NCBI GenBank assembly: GCA_944322285.1
Contig: CALUOR010000022.1
Coordinates: 1 to 61,241 of the forward strand
Origin: an uncultured Bacteroides sp.
GTDB taxonomy: Bacteria; Bacteroidota; Bacteroidia; Bacteroidales; Bacteroidaceae
DNA length: 61,241 nt
Direction of reading: 5' to 3'
Below are positions 5,628 through 14,364 of this stretch, piece after piece. A program made the translations under genes and the position numbers. The notes under the pieces are model-generated. The model saw nothing but the letters and a program-made list of their open reading frames with translations, searched no databases and was not told where the DNA came from. Positions within the stretch are counted from its first letter, which is position 1; every line of letters begins with the position of its first letter.

Positions 5628-8252
5628 TTATCGGGGTTTGTTCCTCCATTTCTTCGTATAATAAACCGATGTCATGGAAAGCGATTCACCCGCATCCATT
5701 TCCCTCACGCACAATATCCGGAAGTAACGGTACGGCGAACCTTGCAAGCGTGTCAACCGGTAGCCTACCGCACTTCCTATGGGAATGTACTTCACGCCGT
5801 CATGGCTGGCGAACAACACCGTGGCACCCTCAGTTTTCTTTATGAAGCCCCGATTTATGACATTGTTTACGGTCTTCAGCGCATCATCACCTAACTTCAA
5901 CGGACGGCTCAGCAGCAGCGTTTTCACCTTTTTATTAGAGTCAAAATCTTGTTTCTCACACAGATTGACCACGCGCCTGTCTGCCATTTGCAGATAGCTG
6001 TTCGGATAGTCCGTCACGCAGTTGGAAATTCCGGAAGTCATAGTCCCCCACGTCCGTGCGTTTATCGAATAGACGTAAGCGTACGGAATGTCTTCCTGGT
6101 AGAACACCAGCCGGGCGTTAGGATAGTCATAGGCTATGTGGCACGAGGCAAAGAAATCCTTCACCGGTCCGATTTCTCCCAGTTCATCCGCCATTCCTTC
6201 ACGTGCCAGGATATCCTGTAGCCTCTCTACGGAAAGCGGGTCGAACGTAGGCCCGTCCAGTTCGGCCGAAATCAGACTTACATTGCTGCCGTCCACCAAC
6301 ATGATCCCTTTGTCCGACACGAACACCACTGCCCCGTCTATCTGAGTGACGCTATCCGCATTGCTACATACGTCTCGGCTGATAGGTTGGCGCGTGCTGT
6401 ATAGTCCTGTGTCCGACACTTCCATTGCCCAAATGCCGTCAGTAGCAAACACCAACAAGGGGAACTGGCCGAACTGTCCTTGCGACAACGCCCGTGTGGT
6501 ACTGCTGATGCCCACAATCTCGCCAACGCCTACCGTGTTGATTCCACCTATAGGGAAGAAGAAAGGGTTGCCAACTTCAGAGGTATAAATCTTGTTCGGT
6601 TCGTTGATGGCATTCTCCGTTTCAGCAGGTAACGTAGGCTGCGCATCTGAGAACTGTATATAACTGTCCGTGTAGTAATATGACCCGTTCAGTCCCGTAT
6701 GTTCCTTCAGTGTGAGGTCTGCCCACGCTTTCACTCCGTCTTTGTCCCGCTCTATCACCATCCGGAAGGCGTTCGGATTGGGGTAGTATACCCATCGCAG
6801 TAAATCGCCCAACGTGCTCACTTCGCTTTCCGCTTTCACGATGCCATTGTCGCTCCGAATAAATACGATAGCCCTGTAGTCGTAAGTGTCGATGTCCGAA
6901 TCTTGGTTCGGCGCATTCAGATAACTCACCATTGATTTTACCGTAGGCACATACGGCGTTCGTCTGACATTGCTGATGTTCAGCCGTTGGTTGTACACGA
7001 ATGAATAACCGCACGCCAGACGGTCGTGCGACAGGTAGTCGTCCTCCAGCCGTTCTTGCACGCCGAGGTTCTGCAAGACGCTGCCATCTATCTGCACGGC
7101 GGACGCCTCTTTCAGTTCGTCTACCGGAATGGACTTCACTTTCCAGAACAGCGAGGTGTTCTTCACCTTATCGCTGAACTCCTCTTCACTGGTCATGGGC
7201 GGATACAACTCATCTTCTGTCTGGTCGTGTAACATGCCCGTGGAAGCGAATTTGCTCCAGTCAAGGGAAAGGTAACCGGATCCGGCACCGTCAAAGTACT
7301 GTACTTCCGAAGCCAAACGGATACTCCATCCGGTAGGCATATCCCTAAATCGTGTGATTGGCTCGGAAACAAATATGTCCACCGACTGGATGATGTCTTT
7401 CCAGTCTGCCAGAGACGCGATAACATCGGCGTCAGCCCAATAGTTCAGCTGAGCGGAGTAGAACGACACTTTTGCTTCGTGGACCATAATATAGTCGCTG
7501 TCATTGAAATCTGGTAAGACCACTGCCACGCAAGGTATGCACGGAAAGCGTCCCGTGTTTGGAAGCATCAGTACCGGTGACGAATGCATCGTATATCCGT
7601 TGATGGTATTATAGGCGTATCTGACAAGGAAGGCGTGTATAAATCGCCCGATGTCTTTCTCGTCACTGACCATCTTGTTGATGGTGCCCGTCAATGCATT
7701 GTATAAGGCGGTAGATTGTTCATCGTCTATGTAATTGGGAATTAGCTCTGAGGGAAATTTTTGTATTGCGCTTATATCATCAAGTCCAATGGTTTCCGAC
7801 TCTACCTTTTTCCCAACAAGCCCGAAATTCATCTCTAATTCCGGCATCTTGTCGCCCAAGTATTTGTAGTTGTTTCCTTTGTACAATACATATCGGATGC
7901 TTGTGTTTGTCATCAGCATCAGCGTGTTCCCTAAAGACTGTATTTGCCTTATCGCTTCTCCCACGCCAAGCGTGTATGCGAAATCGTAGTCACTCCTTAC
8001 GCCTTCTTCTATCTTGAAAGCTTTCAGCGTACCATCCGACAGGTACAGGTAGTTTTTGTATCCAGAGGTGCTGTGTATATACACCAGCTTTTCCCCTTCG
8101 CCCATCGTAAACTCCTCATCGGGCAACACGACAGGACGAATTGCTCCGTTCTGGCTGATAAGGTTATGGGACAGGCTCAAATCTCCGTCCGGGCAGTCCA
8201 AGTCGGATGTCGCTCTCGTAACGCCGGTATATACGATGTTGCTTTCTTCCAT
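5628..8252 (-). CDS. Large phage tail/stabilisation protein (P22 gp10-like role inferred)
   Basis: An 874-residue protein rich in short beta strands, with repeated blade-like segments (ending ...YLYLSDG, ...IWAMEVSDTG, ...YAYVYSINARTWG) that suggest a beta-propeller, as in the tail stabilisation or tail-hub proteins of podoviruses. The start MEESNIVYTGVTRATSDLDC, with a short arm before the first strand, fits a virion protein that docks on the connector. No catalytic motif is seen. It lies just downstream of two connector-region genes. The specific P22 gp10 comparison is inference from length, fold character and gene order. Confidence 0.55.
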   Translation of the reverse strand: MEESNIVYTGVTRATSDLDCPDGDLSLSHNLISQNGAIRPVVLPDEEFTMGEGEKLVYIHSTSGYKNYLYLSDGTLKAFKIEEGVRSDYDFAYTLGVGEAIRQIQSLGNTLMLMTNTSIRYVLYKGNNYKYLGDKMPELEMNFGLVGKKVESETIGLDDISAIQKFPSELIPNYIDDEQSTALYNALTGTINKMVSDEKDIGRFIHAFLVRYAYNTINGYTMHSSPVLMLPNTGRFPCIPCVAVVLPDFNDSDYIMVHEAKVSFYSAQLNYWADADVIASLADWKDIIQSVDIFVSEPITRFRDMPTGWSIRLASEVQYFDGAGSGYLSLDWSKFASTGMLHDQTEDELYPPMTSEEEFSDKVKNTSLFWKVKSIPVDELKEASAVQIDGSVLQNLGVQERLEDDYLSHDRLACGYSFVYNQRLNISNVRRTPYVPTVKSMVSYLNAPNQDSDIDTYDYRAIVFIRSDNGIVKAESEVSTLGDLLRWVYYPNPNAFRMVIERDKDGVKAWADLTLKEHTGLNGSYYYTDSYIQFSDAQPTLPAETENAINEPNKIYTSEVGNPFFFPIGGINTVGVGEIVGISSTTRALSQGQFGQFPLLVFATDGIWAMEVSDTGLYSTRQPISRDVCSNADSVTQIDGAVVFVSDKGIMLVDGSNVSLISAELDGPTFDPLSVERLQDILAREGMADELGEIGPVKDFFASCHIAYDYPNARLVFYQEDIPYAYVYSINARTWGTMTSGISNCVTDYPNSYLQMADRRVVNLCEKQDFDSNKKVKTLLLSRPLKLGDDALKTVNNVINRGFIKKTEGATVLFASHDGVKYIPIGSAVGYRLTRLQGSPYRYFRILCVREMDAGESLSMTSVYYTKKWRNKPR

Positions 8253-8259
8253 TATAGAA

Positions 8260-8757
8260 TCAATAATATTTGTCCGCAGGTCTCCGCACGGGTGCTGTCC
8301 GCAGTTCCAGTACGGTCTTGATTCGCTTCAATTCATTTGTGGCACGTGCCAGGTATTGCGCCGCTTCATCCGGATTAGTCTTTTCGAAGATACTGTACAC
8401 ACAGTAGTCCGTCACATGTCCGTGCATCAGGCTGGTCAGTTGCGTGGTGGCACCGTAGTTCCAGCGTGTGGGCATGTGCAGCGTCAGCACATAGTCGCCC
8501 GTCACATCCTCCAGCCGGTCATCGTCCATCATCCTTCCGGCTGTCAAATAGCGGGCGCAACGCTCGCGAACGTTGGCCAACGCGGCGGACATGGCGCGTG
8601 CGACGATGTACTTGTCCGCGCCCTCTTCCGGTGTCTGTATGTCCGAGGCCTTTTCCTCCTGTCCGGGAACGGAAAGCCTACGGCCGGTGACGTGGGCAAT
8701 GCTCATCACATCGTTCATTATCTCGTCCCGGTTCAAAATGATGGTCACATCTCTCAT
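8260..8757 (-). CDS. Phage structural-region protein (165 aa)
   Basis: A 165-residue, mainly helical protein (ADKYIVARAMSAALANVRERC; AAQYLARATNELKRIKTVLEL). It ends seven bases before the start of the 874-residue tail protein. It overlaps the upstream gene by 80 bases in another frame, which is long for this operon; a downstream start at 8718 (MNDVMSIAHVTG) would shorten the overlap to about 41 bases. No known domain. Its place between connector and tail genes suggests a virion or assembly protein. Confidence 0.6.
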   Translation of the reverse strand: MRDVTIILNRDEIMNDVMSIAHVTGRRLSVPGQEEKASDIQTPEEGADKYIVARAMSAALANVRERCARYLTAGRMMDDDRLEDVTGDYVLTLHMPTRWNYGATTQLTSLMHGHVTDYCVYSIFEKTNPDEAAQYLARATNELKRIKTVLELRTAPVRRPADKYY

Positions 8758-9304
8758 ATTGTATCAATTTTAAATGATCCGTTCCTTTTTGTATCAGGCC
8801 CTCGTCTTCAGAAGCCACGTTTATATCCACATCATCCGTTATTTCCTTTCCGGCGATGGTCGCTTTCGGATCACACCGGTAGAGTAGCTTCGCGCGTAAG
8901 TCCGTGGCATACTCTTTGGACTCTTCCTCGTACTTGCCCGCAACGTCCGGTGCTTTTACGGCCAGCCAGTTTGCAGCAATATGCGTGGCAATCATCATCT
9001 TCACTGCCGTCGTGACGCTTCCCGTTAGAAGTTCGTTGTAGCGTGACGGCATGACGGTTTCTATCCGCAGTGTCTCGTCCTTGTCGTATGCGGCCAACGA
9101 ATGTACCAGCGTGTCGTTGCGTATATATCGTTTGAATAGTTGTACGACGGCTGTGCAGGCCTCCACCCAATAGCTGTCCAAAAAGTCGCCCTCATATTCG
9201 CTGGCCCACACCGCTTCGAACGAGTCTGGCAGTCCCGCCGCTTCGAGCGATGTCCGTTTCTCCACTTCGCGAAACACCTCCTGTTTGTGTATCTCTATTT
9301 CCAT
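8678..9304 (-). CDS. Phage structural-region protein (208 aa)
   Basis: A 208-residue protein, mixed alpha/beta, with SYWVEACTAVVQLFKRYI and helical TAVKMMIATHIAANWLAV. I chose ATG 9304 (MEIEIHKQEVFREVEKR); the upstream in-frame TTG at 9322 is less likely. The last 26 residues run into the next gene in a different frame and look non-functional (rich in Arg, His, Cys). Function unknown; likely a head-tail joining or tail component because of its position. No enzyme motif. Confidence 0.6.
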   Translation of the reverse strand: MEIEIHKQEVFREVEKRTSLEAAGLPDSFEAVWASEYEGDFLDSYWVEACTAVVQLFKRYIRNDTLVHSLAAYDKDETLRIETVMPSRYNELLTGSVTTAVKMMIATHIAANWLAVKAPDVAGKYEEESKEYATDLRAKLLYRCDPKATIAGKEITDDVDINVASEDEGLIQKGTDHLKLIQYERCDHHFEPGRDNERCDEHCPRHRP

Positions 9305-9445
9305 ACGTTTCTTTTCTTGCAAAGTAGGTGGAATTATGGGAAATGGCGGGGATATTTTGTGACGAATGAAAAACTTGCATCTTCTTCCACCTCGTCAGCT
9401 TCTTCTCAACCGAGTGAGGCACACGGACAATGCCCGTCTTGTGGG

Positions 9446-9913
9446 TCACCACTGCCAAATATCATATGAGATTCCGACACCCACATACCACCCGCCTGGA
9501 TAGCCAACACCCGCCTGTGGCCCGATGCCCCACCGCTTCGCTTTCTCCATGACGGTAATGGTCTGCGTTTTGCGGAACACCTCCATCACATCCAGCGAGG
9601 GACGGTAGCCGCTCACCACGGCACGGTAATCATCCGTACGGTACTCCTTGCGCTCGATGGGGATGGGGACGGGTAACAGCACGCTGTCCGACAGGCGGAG
9701 GGTGTCCGTTATATATAATGGCATATATAGCGTGTCCCAGTGGTCGAAGCGGACGATGAAGGGACGGGGTATCGAGTCGCGAACCGTGTCGCGGACGGTT
9801 ATCGTGTCCCGAACTGTCCGAAACGGCTCCGGCTCCTTGGGAAGTACACGACCAAGCACATAAGCCACGACCAAGAGGAAAATGATAGTCCAAGGTATCC
9901 ACTGGCTACGCAT
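9446..9913 (-). CDS. Membrane-anchored Rz/spanin-like protein (DUF6808-like)
   Basis: A 155-residue protein with an N-terminal membrane segment (WIPWTIIFLLVVAYVLG) and then a periplasmic-type domain with repeated TVRDT/DSIPR motifs and a glycine-rich C-terminus (GIGPQAGVGYPGGWYVGVG) like a small beta structure. I assign it to the DUF6808 group from appearance. It starts in an 8-base overlap with the endolysin gene, the usual place of an inner-membrane spanin or lysis accessory. The spanin role is inference; no outer-membrane lipoprotein partner is visible. Confidence 0.6.
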   Translation of the reverse strand: MRSQWIPWTIIFLLVVAYVLGRVLPKEPEPFRTVRDTITVRDTVRDSIPRPFIVRFDHWDTLYMPLYITDTLRLSDSVLLPVPIPIERKEYRTDDYRAVVSGYRPSLDVMEVFRKTQTITVMEKAKRWGIGPQAGVGYPGGWYVGVGISYDIWQW

Positions 9914-10310
9914 AAAACACCTCCTTCTCCTCCTCACGTCCCAGCACCAACGCTACGTGAATCCAAGCACCATTTCCTTCCCAGCCAAGCTCCGTAAACG
10001 GCAGATGCTCCTTGATATACTCAAACAGCTTCCCGTTCTCAGACTTGGACAAACGCGTATCCAAGTCCGCCGCGCAGCCAAGCAAGTGATAGGAATTGCC
10101 AACGCCGCCAACGGCACGGTTCAGTTCCGGACACCGGTACCCACTGTTCACGTAGATGGGTTTGCCATACCACTCCCTCAGAGGGTCCAGCACCTTATCA
10201 ATCAAGTTCTCTACGTGCGGCACGAACTCATGCGGGATGCGGTTGTTGATCCCCTTGCGGTCCGCCGTGTCGCTCTTGACGAACTCTGCTATACTGAAAT
10301 ACTTTCCCAT
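9906..10310 (-). CDS. Phage endolysin, peptidase M15A family
   Basis: A 134-residue M15 peptidase of the D-Ala-D-Ala carboxypeptidase/L-Ala-D-Glu type. Motifs: NSGYRCPELNRAVGG, then SYHLLGCAADLD (metal-binding His and Asp), and GAWIHVALV near the C-terminus (third metal-binding His). Full length for a phage M15A enzyme. It cuts the stem peptide of peptidoglycan at lysis. It sits between a holin-like gene upstream and a spanin-like gene downstream, forming a lysis cassette. Confidence 0.85.
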   Translation of the reverse strand: MGKYFSIAEFVKSDTADRKGINNRIPHEFVPHVENLIDKVLDPLREWYGKPIYVNSGYRCPELNRAVGGVGNSYHLLGCAADLDTRLSKSENGKLFEYIKEHLPFTELGWEGNGAWIHVALVLGREEEKEVFYA

Positions 10311-10322
10311 AATTATTTCGTT

Positions 10323-10364
10323 TTTAAAATGTTATCACTATCTTTGTTTCGAGAACATTTTAAA
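10323..10364 (+). promoter_or_regulatory. Plus-strand TAnnTTTG promoter inside an 11-bp inverted repeat
   Basis: TATCTTTG at 10339-10346 is an exact Bacteroides -7 box. It lies between inverted-repeat arms TTTAAAATGTT (10323-10333) and AACATTTTAAA (10354-10364), a perfect 11-bp dyad whose right arm would cover the expected start site near 10353. A TTTCG at about 10316 is the nearest -33 match and is weak. It faces away from the endolysin and reads into the gap toward the holin gene's 3' end. Confidence 0.5.
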
Positions 10365-10413
10365 CTTTGTCATTGTCTCCCGCTCCGTCCGTGAGGATAG
10401 TGCGGGATTTTTT
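10353..10413 (+). ncRNA. Candidate small RNA between holin and endolysin genes
   Basis: From the expected start near 10353, a transcript would run about 60 bases to a hairpin with arms TCCCGC (10378-10383) and GCGGGA (10402-10407), reinforced by inner TCC/GGA pairs, and six Ts at 10408-10413. That is promoter plus terminator with no reading frame between, on the strand opposite to all nearby genes. No known RNA family is recognised. Alternative: the hairpin may only insulate the lysis genes. Confidence 0.4.
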
Positions 10414-10439
10414 ATTGCCATATAAGCATATGGGCACAT

Positions 10440-10835
10440 TTAATATCCCGTAGGCGGCTGACGCTTGTCGCATCCCTTCACCTCGCACTTCATAAACTCC
10501 GCCTTTTGCAGGTCGAGCGTAAGCTTCAGGTTCTTCTCCGTCAGTTCGCGGATGCGCTGGCGGTCCGCTTCCTTCTCCTGATACAGAAGGTCAATCTTTT
10601 CGTCCCGCTTCTTGCGCTCGTCGCTTTCCTCCTCGTAGAGCTTCCGCCACTCCTCGGCGCGGGTGGTGATGTTTTCCTCCTCCACCTTGCGTGCCTCGGC
10701 TTCCGCCTGCTTGGCCTTGGCCGCCTCCGTGCGCTTCTTGAAGTCGCGGTACATCAGGACGCCGATGAGGGGAACGGCGATGCCCGTCACCGCGCTACCC
10801 AACATGCTGATTATGTCGCTCAAATGCTCCAACAT
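10440..10835 (-). CDS. Holin-like small membrane protein with coiled coil
   Basis: A 131-residue protein. One N-terminal hydrophobic segment (LGSAVTGIAVPLIGVLMY, residues about 12-29) is followed by a basic stop and a long charged coiled coil rich in Glu, Lys and Arg. The C-terminus CEVKGCDKRQPPTG carries two cysteines. Position just upstream of the endolysin and size suggest a holin or lysis regulator of single-membrane-pass type. It starts three bases after the end of the tail-fibre gene. Confidence 0.55.
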   Translation of the reverse strand: MLEHLSDIISMLGSAVTGIAVPLIGVLMYRDFKKRTEAAKAKQAEAEARKVEEENITTRAEEWRKLYEEESDERKKRDEKIDLLYQEKEADRQRIRELTEKNLKLTLDLQKAEFMKCEVKGCDKRQPPTGY

Positions 10836-10838
10836 AAA

Positions 10839-13800
10839 CTATATCTCCTCCAATGATTTGAATGTCTCCACATCTTCAATCTCTTCTATTTCGCCACGGA
10901 ATGCAAGACGCGAACCAATTTGATTAAACTTAACAGTCTCAGGGTCGGTGTTCGCTAATACGTAAGTGATTCCATTGTCATCAGAATTGCCATCACCACT
11001 TCGACGAAGGGCACAACCGTTCAAGTTGGTTTGTTGATAGTAATCATAATAACCTTCATTTTTATTGTTCGTGACGGATGTGGGAAGTGCATCAAGCCAT
11101 TCGCCAATATGGATTTTTTTAATTGTACCTGTTTCTAAACATCCTTGTATCTCCCGGAAAGTCCCATCATCATTCGTTATTTTCCATACGCGGTTATTCA
11201 CGGTTACTCCATCAACTAATTCTTGTTTGTTTCCCCACCAGTTCTCAAGTCCCCAAAAGTTAACGCATCCTATCTCAGTTGCCGTTTCCGCTATGGTATC
11301 TGTCATGCACAGTTCGTCACTCTTTCCTGATATACTACCAGATCCTGACGGTCCCTTTCCACAAACATTCTGACAGTCAGGCGTTCCATAAAGAGCGTAA
11401 AACAGGAAGGCCATCATTGAGTGATGCTTCCATTTCACAAGACTATAACCTGCACCACGGTTTTTTGCGAGCTGGCTGAATTCATTATATGTATGCGAGC
11501 CAGTAGGACCTATGCCACTAACGCTTCGGTATTTGCTTCCAACCAATGCGCCTTCGTACACGCCTATAAGGTCTTTACCGTCATACTCTTTCCACGTTTC
11601 ATCTTCCTTGTATCTTGAGAATCCGATTTCCCACACATCTTCATCAGACATATTTGACTTGTAATAGAATATCGGAAGTTTCATAAATACATCAAATTGT
11701 CGGATATCGTCAGAAGAATCTTCTCCATTATGATATTGTCCGCGGCTGTTATCTTTCAATTTGCATACAGACACTTTGCCTTCTGCGGTATTCTTGGCGA
11801 CAAAACAATGGGAATTCTCACGTATCCACTGAATGGCGGAACCGTTTATATCCCCAGATATGACAGGATTGACACCGTCAGTGTAATTTTGGTCAATTGT
11901 GATATAGGAAGGAAGTAAACGCCCATCCTGTCTTATGGTCAACTCTGTAGAGTCGTTCAGACCATTGCCTGTCGTAGTCAACTGTAGGACTTGGTCCCTT
12001 GCTATTCCGGTGTTCTCATCGGAACTTATGGCCAATATCCCGCTTGCCTGACCGTCATAGTCCAAATGGATGTTTCCTTCTCCTTCATTCCAAGGTATCG
12101 TACTTTCCCCATCACCCACTCTCCATGCATCACTCGATGTGACATTCACCTCCACTTCGGAACCATCTATCGGGATTAATACTTCTGACGGATTTACCGA
12201 TATACTCTTGTCTTTCAATGCAATGTCTTTATATCTCCCCATAAACGGCCCGCAATGGCACAGCGTCTTATACCAATTCTTATAGCCTCGCATGTCAAAT
12301 GGATCCATACCTGCTTTACCAAATGTAACCAATGGAGAGTTATATGCTATCTGATAATCCGAATTGGCAGAATCTGCCACTTTCAACTGGGCATCAATCG
12401 AATCGTATTCAAACCATGCTTTGACAAACTTATTGCCCTCACCTGTAAATAATGACGGAATACCCGTATTACCTACTTCTGTGATAATTACGTTATCACA
12501 CATCTTGAATTTGGGTGTAAGGCCGTAATCGCAATTAAAAGTACCGATTGAATGTCCTTTTATGACATTGTTAAATATCTCATAACTCAAGTCCACTTCA
12601 CCGTCCCCGTCCGGATCTGCGAACTCGTTGTCCGATGAAGTCCAAAGGCTATATTGGAAAGCACCTTTAAACCTGGCAGCTTCGATAACATTATTGAATA
12701 TCTTGATACCGTCCATGAACGGACCTATCAGCATCGCTGTTCCATTACAGCCTGTAATGTTGCAATTATATACTTTGCCGTCAAATGTGCAGGAAAATCC
12801 ATATTCTTGTTGCGATGAGCCATATGCGGCAGATTCTTGGATGTCGCAATAGCATACTTCCACTCCGACACCATTGTTGATTTGAATCGAGTCTAATCCT
12901 GTACGGTAAAACTCACATCTATATAAGCGGACATTGCGCATCAGATGTGCTTGATAAGTTACAGTCGAACCTTCATTATTATTCCCGCTCAATTTGTCTG
13001 AGCTGTAATAACCAAGATATACGCCTTCTCCTTCCGTATTCTGAATCTTACAGTGATGTATGTGGAGGTTCTTAAATTCATAACCATTTCCACGCCAGTA
13101 CCATGGATTATTGGGATTCGGATCTGTCTTTGCAATTATGCCGGCAAATCCTGCGCCATCGATATCACAGCCAAATGTCTCGAAATCACTCATCCCGTTT
13201 GTAAGGAAAAAGCATGAGTTTATAAAGACTTTGTCGTTGAACGGGACAAAACGGATGCTTGTGTCATGATAGCCATACCCATCTAATACGACGTTATGCA
13301 TATTCCCTCCGACATTGACCGCTCCGTAACCTTTCCATGGCCAATCGAATACGTCCTCACAATCATGTGTGATGACCAGTGGCTTCGCGTAGGTGAAGTT
13401 TTTCGTTCCATTTTCATTGGTACTATTGGGGTCAGTGTTCCCGCTGGGGAAGAACCGGAACGGATAGGCTTCCGGTTCATTCGGGTCTTTCCTTAAACAG
13501 AGCGTGGTGCCCGCAGGGAGCATAGATAGGTCCACCGAGTCCCATTTGCTGTTTTCTTCATCGCCGCGTGGAAGTATCATTTCCGCGTAGTTCAGCCCGC
13601 TTCCATTCACGTTACGCCATAGCTTTACATTAAAATCCAATGGCTGTCCTTCTGAATAGGAAGTCTGCGCTTTATAAGTGGAAGCCACCTCGTAACCGGT
13701 GGAAGTGTCGGCTGGTTTCGGGCAAAGTTTGGGAACAACGGTTATCAGCTTGTTGACGCGTTTACTCAGTGTCACGCCGCTAGCTGTGTCTGTCACGTCC

Positions 13801-14360
13801 ACTTCCACGTCATAGATGCCGCGCTCGGACGCCTCGCTGAACGAAACTGTGGTTTCCAGCACGCTGGTGCCTGTACCGGGTGAAAGCGTCAGTGTCTTTG
13901 TGGGATTTTCAGTTTCATTCTCTTTATAGATACGGCAAACGCCCGTACATTCCATCGCATAACCGTTCTCCGGTACGGTCTTTAGGATAAACGTATCCCC
14001 CACACGTGCCACTTCCGTTGTTTCAATGTCGAAATAGGGAAGAGTCTGTGGTTGCATGGCATAAAGGGTCTTGACCACTTCCGCTTCTGTCAGGTAATTC
14101 CCCACGGTGAACTTCTGTTGAAGCTCGCCATCGCTGGCAACGGTTACTTGGTGGGAGTCTTTCTGCTTTGTCAGGTTCCCGTCCTCGGTCGTGGTGCCGT
14201 TGCCGGTGTTCAACTGCCATTCAGAAGTCTGTCCCCATTTCGTCTCCGCATTCATGGTCACAGTATCGCCTATGAGCGGAAAATAATTGTCGGCCTTCAC
14301 TTTCGCGCTTGCCTGTCCTATCTGCATCTTCAGTTTGTCAACGTACGTCTCTTTTGCCAT
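10839..14360 (-). CDS. Tail fibre/tailspike: beta-helix, BACON-like and C-type-lectin-like domains
   Basis: An 1173-residue receptor-binding protein. Residues 1-230: Ig-like strands. About 320-720: right-handed beta-helix of the pectate-lyase type, with ladder segments such as HNVVLDGYG, KNLHIHHCKI, VRLYRCEFY, VEVCYCDIQ, VYNCNITG, IKIFNNVIE. About 740-850: a BACON-like carbohydrate-binding Ig domain (SISVNPSEVLIPIDGSEVEV and closing LTIRQDG). About 880-1155: a C-type-lectin-like module (KWKHHSMMAFLFYALYG, CVNFWGLENWWGN, CALRRSGDGN, IGSRLAFRG), the fold used by targets of diversity-generating retroelements and other phage adhesins. It starts four bases after the 927-residue fibre. It likely binds surface polysaccharide of the host. 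No catalytic residues are certain. Confidence 0.75.
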   Translation of the reverse strand: MAKETYVDKLKMQIGQASAKVKADNYFPLIGDTVTMNAETKWGQTSEWQLNTGNGTTTEDGNLTKQKDSHQVTVASDGELQQKFTVGNYLTEAEVVKTLYAMQPQTLPYFDIETTEVARVGDTFILKTVPENGYAMECTGVCRIYKENETENPTKTLTLSPGTGTSVLETTVSFSEASERGIYDVEVDVTDTASGVTLSKRVNKLITVVPKLCPKPADTSTGYEVASTYKAQTSYSEGQPLDFNVKLWRNVNGSGLNYAEMILPRGDEENSKWDSVDLSMLPAGTTLCLRKDPNEPEAYPFRFFPSGNTDPNSTNENGTKNFTYAKPLVITHDCEDVFDWPWKGYGAVNVGGNMHNVVLDGYGYHDTSIRFVPFNDKVFINSCFFLTNGMSDFETFGCDIDGAGFAGIIAKTDPNPNNPWYWRGNGYEFKNLHIHHCKIQNTEGEGVYLGYYSSDKLSGNNNEGSTVTYQAHLMRNVRLYRCEFYRTGLDSIQINNGVGVEVCYCDIQESAAYGSSQQEYGFSCTFDGKVYNCNITGCNGTAMLIGPFMDGIKIFNNVIEAARFKGAFQYSLWTSSDNEFADPDGDGEVDLSYEIFNNVIKGHSIGTFNCDYGLTPKFKMCDNVIITEVGNTGIPSLFTGEGNKFVKAWFEYDSIDAQLKVADSANSDYQIAYNSPLVTFGKAGMDPFDMRGYKNWYKTLCHCGPFMGRYKDIALKDKSISVNPSEVLIPIDGSEVEVNVTSSDAWRVGDGESTIPWNEGEGNIHLDYDGQASGILAISSDENTGIARDQVLQLTTTGNGLNDSTELTIRQDGRLLPSYITIDQNYTDGVNPVISGDINGSAIQWIRENSHCFVAKNTAEGKVSVCKLKDNSRGQYHNGEDSSDDIRQFDVFMKLPIFYYKSNMSDEDVWEIGFSRYKEDETWKEYDGKDLIGVYEGALVGSKYRSVSGIGPTGSHTYNEFSQLAKNRGAGYSLVKWKHHSMMAFLFYALYGTPDCQNVCGKGPSGSGSISGKSDELCMTDTIAETATEIGCVNFWGLENWWGNKQELVDGVTVNNRVWKITNDDGTFREIQGCLETGTIKKIHIGEWLDALPTSVTNNKNEGYYDYYQQTNLNGCALRRSGDGNSDDNGITYVLANTDPETVKFNQIGSRLAFRGEIEEIEDVETFKSLEEI

Positions 14361-14364
14361 ATAT

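Noticed and set aside
9192-9458. 88-residue minus-strand frame
   Set aside because: It overlaps the start of the 208-residue gene in another frame and has no protein-like pattern.
10839-11200. Complete diversity-generating retroelement
   Set aside because: No reverse transcriptase or template repeat is present in the window; only the target-like domain is seen.
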